A stretch of DNA of 9,964 nucleotides, from NCBI GenBank assembly GCA_002470925.1, contig DKOX01000009.1, positions 1-9,964 of the forward strand, given 5' to 3'. Made by a program: the position numbers and the translations under genes. The stretch comes from Opitutia bacterium UBA7350 (lineage in GTDB: Bacteria > Verrucomicrobiota > Verrucomicrobiia > Opitutales > Coraliomargaritaceae). Of this stretch, positions 6,872-9,964 are shown in pieces. Position 1 is the stretch's first letter; every line of letters begins with the position of its first letter. The notes beneath the pieces were generated by a model. It was not told where the DNA came from. It did not search any database and was given only the letters and a program-made list of their open reading frames with translations.

Positions 6872-7663
6872 ATGCGAATTGCGCTTGCACAATTTTTACC
6901 TTCGAGCGGGAGTATAGATTCCAATTTGTCGCTCATAGCCGAATTTGCAGGGGAGTCGGCAAAGCTCGGAGCCCAATTGCTATGCCTCCCGGAGCTTTGC
7001 ACCACCGGTTTTGCCTGGAGTCAACTGGACCGACTATTAATACATTCGCAATCGAGCCAAGATAAGATTTCTAACTTGGCCCAACAAAATGAAATTGCAA
7101 TTGTAGGATCCTTTATTGCTAGAAACTCTAGCGGAAAACCGACTAATAGCTTTATATATTATGAATCGGACGGCTCTGTTTTGGTGCAATATAATAAAAT
7201 ACATTTGTTCAGGCAAATGGGTGAAGACCAACACTTGGAAGCAGGGGCGGCTGTTTTAACTGCACAAGGTTTGGATGCCCATATTGGTTGTTCGATTTGT
7301 TATGATTTGCGTTTTCCTGAGCTCTTTCGGAAGTGCGCGTTGGCGGGTGCAGAATTACAGATCTTGCCGGCGGCTTTTCCGCACCCAAGGTTGTCGCATT
7401 GGCGGGCTCTCCTCCAGGCCCGGGCAATGGAGAACCAGAATTTTATTATTGCGACCAATCAATGCGGAACTGCGGGCGCTGAGCACAGTGCGCAAGGCAC
7501 ACATTATTGTGGTCATTCCATGGTGGTGCATCCTTCCGGTGAAATACTTTTTGAAGCGGGGGAAGAATCCGAACTCGGCATAGTCGATCTTGATCTAGGC
7601 GACATCCAAAGAGTGCGGGAAGCCATGCACTGCCTGCGTGATCTGCGTGCGGATCTTTACTGA
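6872..7663 (+). CDS. Carbon-nitrogen hydrolase (nitrilase superfamily), probable omega-amidase type
   Basis: This 263-residue cytoplasmic amidase has the full nitrilase-superfamily triad: E41 in LLCLPELCTTGF, K109 in YNKIHLF and C143 in GCSICYDLRFPELF. RAMENQNFIIATNQCG at 184-199 and the end VREAMHCLRDLRADLY match the Nit2/YafV-like branch. Those enzymes hydrolyse the side amide of 2-oxoglutaramate or 2-oxosuccinamate after glutamine or asparagine transamination. The exact substrate is inferred, not shown. I chose the ATG at 6872 because MRIALAQF is the first family strand; an earlier in-frame ATG at 6833 lies in the inverted repeat and adds 13 unrelated residues. A stretch at about 7021-7320 is near 39% GC while its flanks are near 58%. 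The last 7 bases overlap the end of rpe, which is on the other strand. Confidence 0.88.
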   Translation: MRIALAQFLPSSGSIDSNLSLIAEFAGESAKLGAQLLCLPELCTTGFAWSQLDRLLIHSQSSQDKISNLAQQNEIAIVGSFIARNSSGKPTNSFIYYESDGSVLVQYNKIHLFRQMGEDQHLEAGAAVLTAQGLDAHIGCSICYDLRFPELFRKCALAGAELQILPAAFPHPRLSHWRALLQARAMENQNFIIATNQCGTAGAEHSAQGTHYCGHSMVVHPSGEILFEAGEESELGIVDLDLGDIQRVREAMHCLRDLRADLY

Positions 7664-8322
7664 GCCACCATCTCTTTTGCGAATTGCTTTTGATCGGCTG
7701 CCTTAAAAAAAGCGGTTCCTGCCACGAGCGTATCGACCCCTCTGGCGAGGCAGGCTGGAGCGGTTTCAGTGGTTATCCCGCCGTCCACTTGTAAGCGGAA
7801 GTCGTATCCTTCTTCTTCGCGCAAGCGGGCAAGTTGTTCCATCTTGGGAAGGACATCCTCGCGAAAAGACTGACCGCCAAATCCGGGCACGACGGTCATG
7901 AGCAAAATGATGTCGCAGTTCGATAAATACCGGACAAGGGCTTCGGCGGGCGTATCGGGATTAATCACAAGGCCGCATTTTTTGCCGGCTTCTTTGATGC
8001 GTTGAAGGGTCGCTTCAACCGGGTAATCGGGTTCGAGATGAATGGTGATTTGGTCTGCTCCGGCATCCAGGAAGGCGTCGAGGTGCTGGTGCGGATTATC
8101 CAGCATGAGATGCACATCAAAAAACAGCGACGATTGGGAGCGGAGCGTTGCGACCGTCTCGGGGCCGAAACTGAGATTTGGAACAAAATGGCCATCCATG
8201 ATATCGAGGTGTACCCACTCGAGACCCGCTGCTTCCACAGTCTGCAAGCTCTCCCTCAAAGCTGCGTGATCTCCCGCCAAAAGTGAAGGTGCCAGGATAA
8301 CGGGGTGGGGTGAGGTTTGCAT
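7657..8322 (-). CDS. rpe: Ribulose-phosphate 3-epimerase
   Basis: This 221-residue TIM-barrel enzyme interconverts ribulose 5-phosphate and xylulose 5-phosphate in the pentose phosphate pathway. The family motifs are complete: ILAPSLLAGD near the N-terminus (S13), WVHLDIMDGHFVPNLSFGP with metal ligands H38 and D40, FDVHLML with H71, and VDGGIT with D180, the acid/base aspartate. VPGFGGQSF, the phosphate-side loop, is also present. The gene starts 17 bases after the ppk2 stop on the same strand, so the two are probably co-transcribed. No Shine-Dalgarno sequence is evident before the ATG. The stop lies inside the convergent amidase gene and no terminator hairpin follows, so transcripts probably read into amidase antisense sequence. 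Confidence 0.97.
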   Translation of the reverse strand: MQTSPHPVILAPSLLAGDHAALRESLQTVEAAGLEWVHLDIMDGHFVPNLSFGPETVATLRSQSSLFFDVHLMLDNPHQHLDAFLDAGADQITIHLEPDYPVEATLQRIKEAGKKCGLVINPDTPAEALVRYLSNCDIILLMTVVPGFGGQSFREDVLPKMEQLARLREEEGYDFRLQVDGGITTETAPACLARGVDTLVAGTAFFKAADQKQFAKEMVAQ

Positions 8323-8339
8323 CGATTCAGGTCTGTTTG

Positions 8340-9158
8340 TTAAATGATTTCGATCGTGGAAGGGTCAAAGTCGACTTTCGGATAACTCAATTGGAGGTCA
8401 TCCAGGTAAGCCACCACCAATCGGGCCACTAAAAGATTACGCGCCCATTTTTTACTGGCGGGAATTAAATACCACGGAGCATGGGGATGGGAAGTCTTCT
8501 TAAAAACGTCCTCGTAAGCCACCCGATACAGATCCCATTTCTCTCGTGCCACGAGATCAGAGGGGTCAAACTTCCAATGCTTCATCGGCACATCCAGGCG
8601 ATTTTGCAAACGTTGGCGCTGGGTCTCGCGATCGATATGCAGAAAAAGTTTGAGGATGATAGTGTCTTCATCCACCAGAAGTTGCTCAAAATCGTTTATG
8701 TGCCGGAAGCGCTTGCGCCAGACCGACTCGGGTTTCAACTCATTGACGCGAACCGCCAGGACATCCTCGTAGTGGCTGCGGTCAAAGATCATAATTTCGC
8801 CATCGCGGGGGGTGCACCGATGTACGCGCCACAAATAGTCATGCGCCAATTCAAAACTGGTGGGTTTGTCGAAGCTGGAAACATGCACACCCTGTGGGTT
8901 GACGCCCCGAAAGACGTGGCGGATCGTGCCATTTTTTCCGCTGGTGTCCATGCCCTGCAGGACAATCAAAAGTTTTTTGCGACGATCGACAAAGAAGCGT
9001 TGTTGTAAATCAGCCAGCCGTTTGTGCAGATAGCTGAGCTCTTCATTCGCCTTGATTTTGCACGATGGAATGTCCTTCCAAGGTTGGGAGTCAACTTTTG
9101 CGAGTTCGTTGTTTTGTTCAGCGGTAATGAGGTAATGGCTGAAGTCCTTTATTTCCAT
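8340..9158 (-). CDS. ppk2: Polyphosphate kinase 2 family protein
   Basis: This 272-residue protein has the one-domain PPK2 length. PPK2 enzymes transfer phosphate between polyphosphate and nucleotides. The Walker A block is LQGMDTSGKNGTIRHVFRG (67-85), followed by VNPQGVHVSSFDKPT, LAHDYLWRVHR at 104-114, the Walker B block IMIFDRSHYEDVLAVRV (122-138), a lid region VPMKHWKFDPSDL, and APWYLIPASKKWARNLLVARLV. The wording resembles class III enzymes, which phosphorylate both AMP and ADP, but class cannot be settled by eye. Residue 76 is asparagine where many relatives have aspartate (GKDG). It is the first gene of a likely ppk2-rpe operon. No Shine-Dalgarno sequence precedes the start, which is the ATG giving the full N-terminal extension usual in this family. 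Confidence 0.94.
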   Translation of the reverse strand: MEIKDFSHYLITAEQNNELAKVDSQPWKDIPSCKIKANEELSYLHKRLADLQQRFFVDRRKKLLIVLQGMDTSGKNGTIRHVFRGVNPQGVHVSSFDKPTSFELAHDYLWRVHRCTPRDGEIMIFDRSHYEDVLAVRVNELKPESVWRKRFRHINDFEQLLVDEDTIILKLFLHIDRETQRQRLQNRLDVPMKHWKFDPSDLVAREKWDLYRVAYEDVFKKTSHPHAPWYLIPASKKWARNLLVARLVVAYLDDLQLSYPKVDFDPSTIEII

Positions 9159-9170
9159 ACCAGTTTACTT

Positions 9171-9199
9171 TTTATACTAAAACTGAGGAGGGCAATGTA
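9171..9199 (-). promoter_or_regulatory. Possible ppk2 promoter
   Basis: On the minus strand TATAAA (9176-9171) matches the -10 consensus at five of six positions. The hexamer 17 bases upstream (TACATT) is a poor -35. Transcription from here would leave only a very short leader before the ppk2 ATG at 9158. A perfect TTGACA also occurs on the minus strand (9238-9233), but no -10 box lies at the right distance. Confidence 0.2.
9185..9192 (+). promoter_or_regulatory. Strong Shine-Dalgarno sequence of the leader ORF
   Basis: GAGGAGGG includes the full AGGAGG core and lies 3 bases from the AG core's end to the ATG at 9195. The spacing is short, but the same spacing is seen for GGAGG before cobA-hemD. 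It is the only strong Shine-Dalgarno sequence in an intergenic position in this window. Confidence 0.5.
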
Positions 9200-9272
9200 T
9201 TTATACGCTCGCCTGTTCTTTGCCTTGATTATTGTCAAACCAAGGCAGATCGTTTTGCTCAGTCGTGGATGA
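9195..9272 (+). CDS. Short leader ORF overlapping the phosphopantetheinyl transferase start
   Basis: This is a 25-codon ORF. The peptide begins MYLYARLFFALIIVK and ends PRQIVLLSRG, a hydrophobic stretch followed by basic residues. No family is recognised. Its stop codon TGA shares ATGA with the ATG of the next gene (9269-9272), the classic arrangement for translational coupling. The downstream gene has no Shine-Dalgarno sequence of its own, so ribosomes ending the leader could restart there. The peptide itself may have no function. An alternative is that the purine-rich run is chance and the transferase is read independently. Confidence 0.45.
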   Translation: MYLYARLFFALIIVKPRQIVLLSRG

Positions 9273-9949
9273 AGACCAGTCAAACCATTGAAATCGGCGA
9301 ACTTTTAGGACAATTGTGCGCGAAGGACATCGAATCCGCGGTTTGCGAGGCAGACCCCGGCATGCAATCGTCTGATCTTGCGGAAATGGTTGCCTGTGAA
9401 AAATTCGCTCCCACCCGGCGTGCGGAATTTCTGAGTGGTCGTGCCTGCGCCCGCAAGGCCTTGCAGGCGCTGGGCTACCGGGATTCTCCCCTTACCGCTG
9501 ATGCGGAAGGAGTACCCGAATGGCCCGAGGGGTCGGTTGGCAGCATCACGCATTCCCGCAGTTGTTGTGGAGCAGTGGCAGCCCGGGCGCAAAATTACGC
9601 TGGTTTGGGGTTGGATTTTGAACAGACCGGGCGCTTGAGTGAGGCAGCAGCAAAGCGCGTTGTTCATCCGATGGAAGCGGCATTTGCATCGAGTCATACC
9701 GAGGGAGCCACGCTTCTTTTCAGCTTGAAGGAAGCGTTCTATAAGGCCCAGTTTCCAAAATGGCGGGTCAGGGCGAATTTCCAGGATATTGCCCTCGCGG
9801 TGGATTCAGCGGCGGGCATCGCGGAGCTTGCGCACCTGAACGAATCACTCGGCGCGATCGCGGTGAATGCCAACTCTCGTTTCAAATTCCGCTTCGCGCA
9901 AACTGAGCACGTGGTGCTTTCACTGTGCTGCCTCTTGCCGGATTCCTAA
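9269..9949 (+). CDS. 4'-phosphopantetheinyl transferase, EntD-like
   Basis: This 226-residue enzyme moves the phosphopantetheine arm of CoA to a serine on carrier proteins, in the cytoplasm. The order of motifs is that of EntD/Sfp-type transferases: RRAEFLSGRACARKAL at 50-65, GSVGSITHSR at 88-97, the magnesium site GLDFE (D116, E118), and FSLKEAFYKAQFP (K154, E155) at 151-163. The usual 'GxDxE' is kept. No carrier protein, synthase or siderophore gene is nearby, so its target is unknown; it could serve fatty-acid ACP or a secondary-metabolite carrier encoded elsewhere. The start at 9269 is the only in-frame ATG at a suitable position, and it overlaps the stop of a short leader ORF. It is divergent from ppk2. 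Confidence 0.92.
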   Translation: MKTSQTIEIGELLGQLCAKDIESAVCEADPGMQSSDLAEMVACEKFAPTRRAEFLSGRACARKALQALGYRDSPLTADAEGVPEWPEGSVGSITHSRSCCGAVAARAQNYAGLGLDFEQTGRLSEAAAKRVVHPMEAAFASSHTEGATLLFSLKEAFYKAQFPKWRVRANFQDIALAVDSAAGIAELAHLNESLGAIAVNANSRFKFRFAQTEHVVLSLCCLLPDS

Positions 9950-9964
9950 CCCCCGGCATCCTTC

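Noticed and set aside
7021..7320. AT-rich island inside the amidase gene as a sign of mosaic transfer
   Set aside because: Hand counts give about 39% GC against about 58% on both sides, but catalytic motifs run smoothly through it. A dip of 300 bases is too short to call transfer.
9024..9272. 82-codon plus-strand ORF before the phosphopantetheinyl transferase
   Set aside because: The first 57 codons lie antisense to the ppk2 start. Only the last 25 codons, after the strong Shine-Dalgarno sequence, are worth keeping.

Overview
The window looks like a piece of a Verrucomicrobiota chromosome, probably from the Opitutae. This is an inference from how the ketol-acid reductoisomerase and the lysine-rich DNA-binding protein read, and from a general lack of Shine-Dalgarno sequences; no database was searched. 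It is dense, ordinary chromosomal sequence with no mobile element, CRISPR array or phage gene. Ten protein genes, one of them cut by the left edge, and one tRNA gene are supported. A short leader ORF, two intrinsic terminators and several weaker regulatory sites are also listed.

Positions 1-4307 are all on the minus strand and form two units. The right-hand unit reads tRNA-Val(UAC), then ilvN (regulatory subunit of acetohydroxyacid synthase), then ilvC (ketol-acid reductoisomerase). It ends in a clear terminator at 2584-2616. The left-hand unit reads hemC, then a CobA-HemD fusion, then the start of a cyclophilin-type peptidyl-prolyl isomerase that runs off the window. HemC and the fusion together make hydroxymethylbilane, close it to uroporphyrinogen III and methylate it to precorrin-2, so heme and the siroheme/B12 branch are controlled from one transcript.

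Positions 4308-6357 hold a plus-strand gene for a two-domain acyltransferase (PlsC-like plus OlsB/GNAT-like) of the type that makes ornithine or glycine lipids. It is followed by a terminator that serves the convergent gene to its right.

Positions 6358-7663 hold a divergent pair: a small, very basic HTH-containing protein on the minus strand and a nitrilase-superfamily amidase on the plus strand. The 91-base gap between their start codons contains a good minus-strand promoter with an inverted repeat lying across its spacer.

Positions 7657-9964 hold ppk2 (polyphosphate kinase 2) followed by rpe (ribulose-phosphate epimerase) on the minus strand, probably one operon, whose end overlaps the amidase gene tail to tail. 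Divergent from ppk2 is a plus-strand EntD-like phosphopantetheinyl transferase. It is preceded by a 25-codon ORF with a strong Shine-Dalgarno sequence whose stop codon overlaps the transferase start.

The observations most worth checking are the tRNA-Val/ilvN/ilvC linkage together with a near copy of the tRNA 3' end at the ilvN start, the coupled leader ORF, the basic HTH protein with its operator-like repeat, and the altered cofactor loop of IlvC. None amounts to clear proof of a new system.
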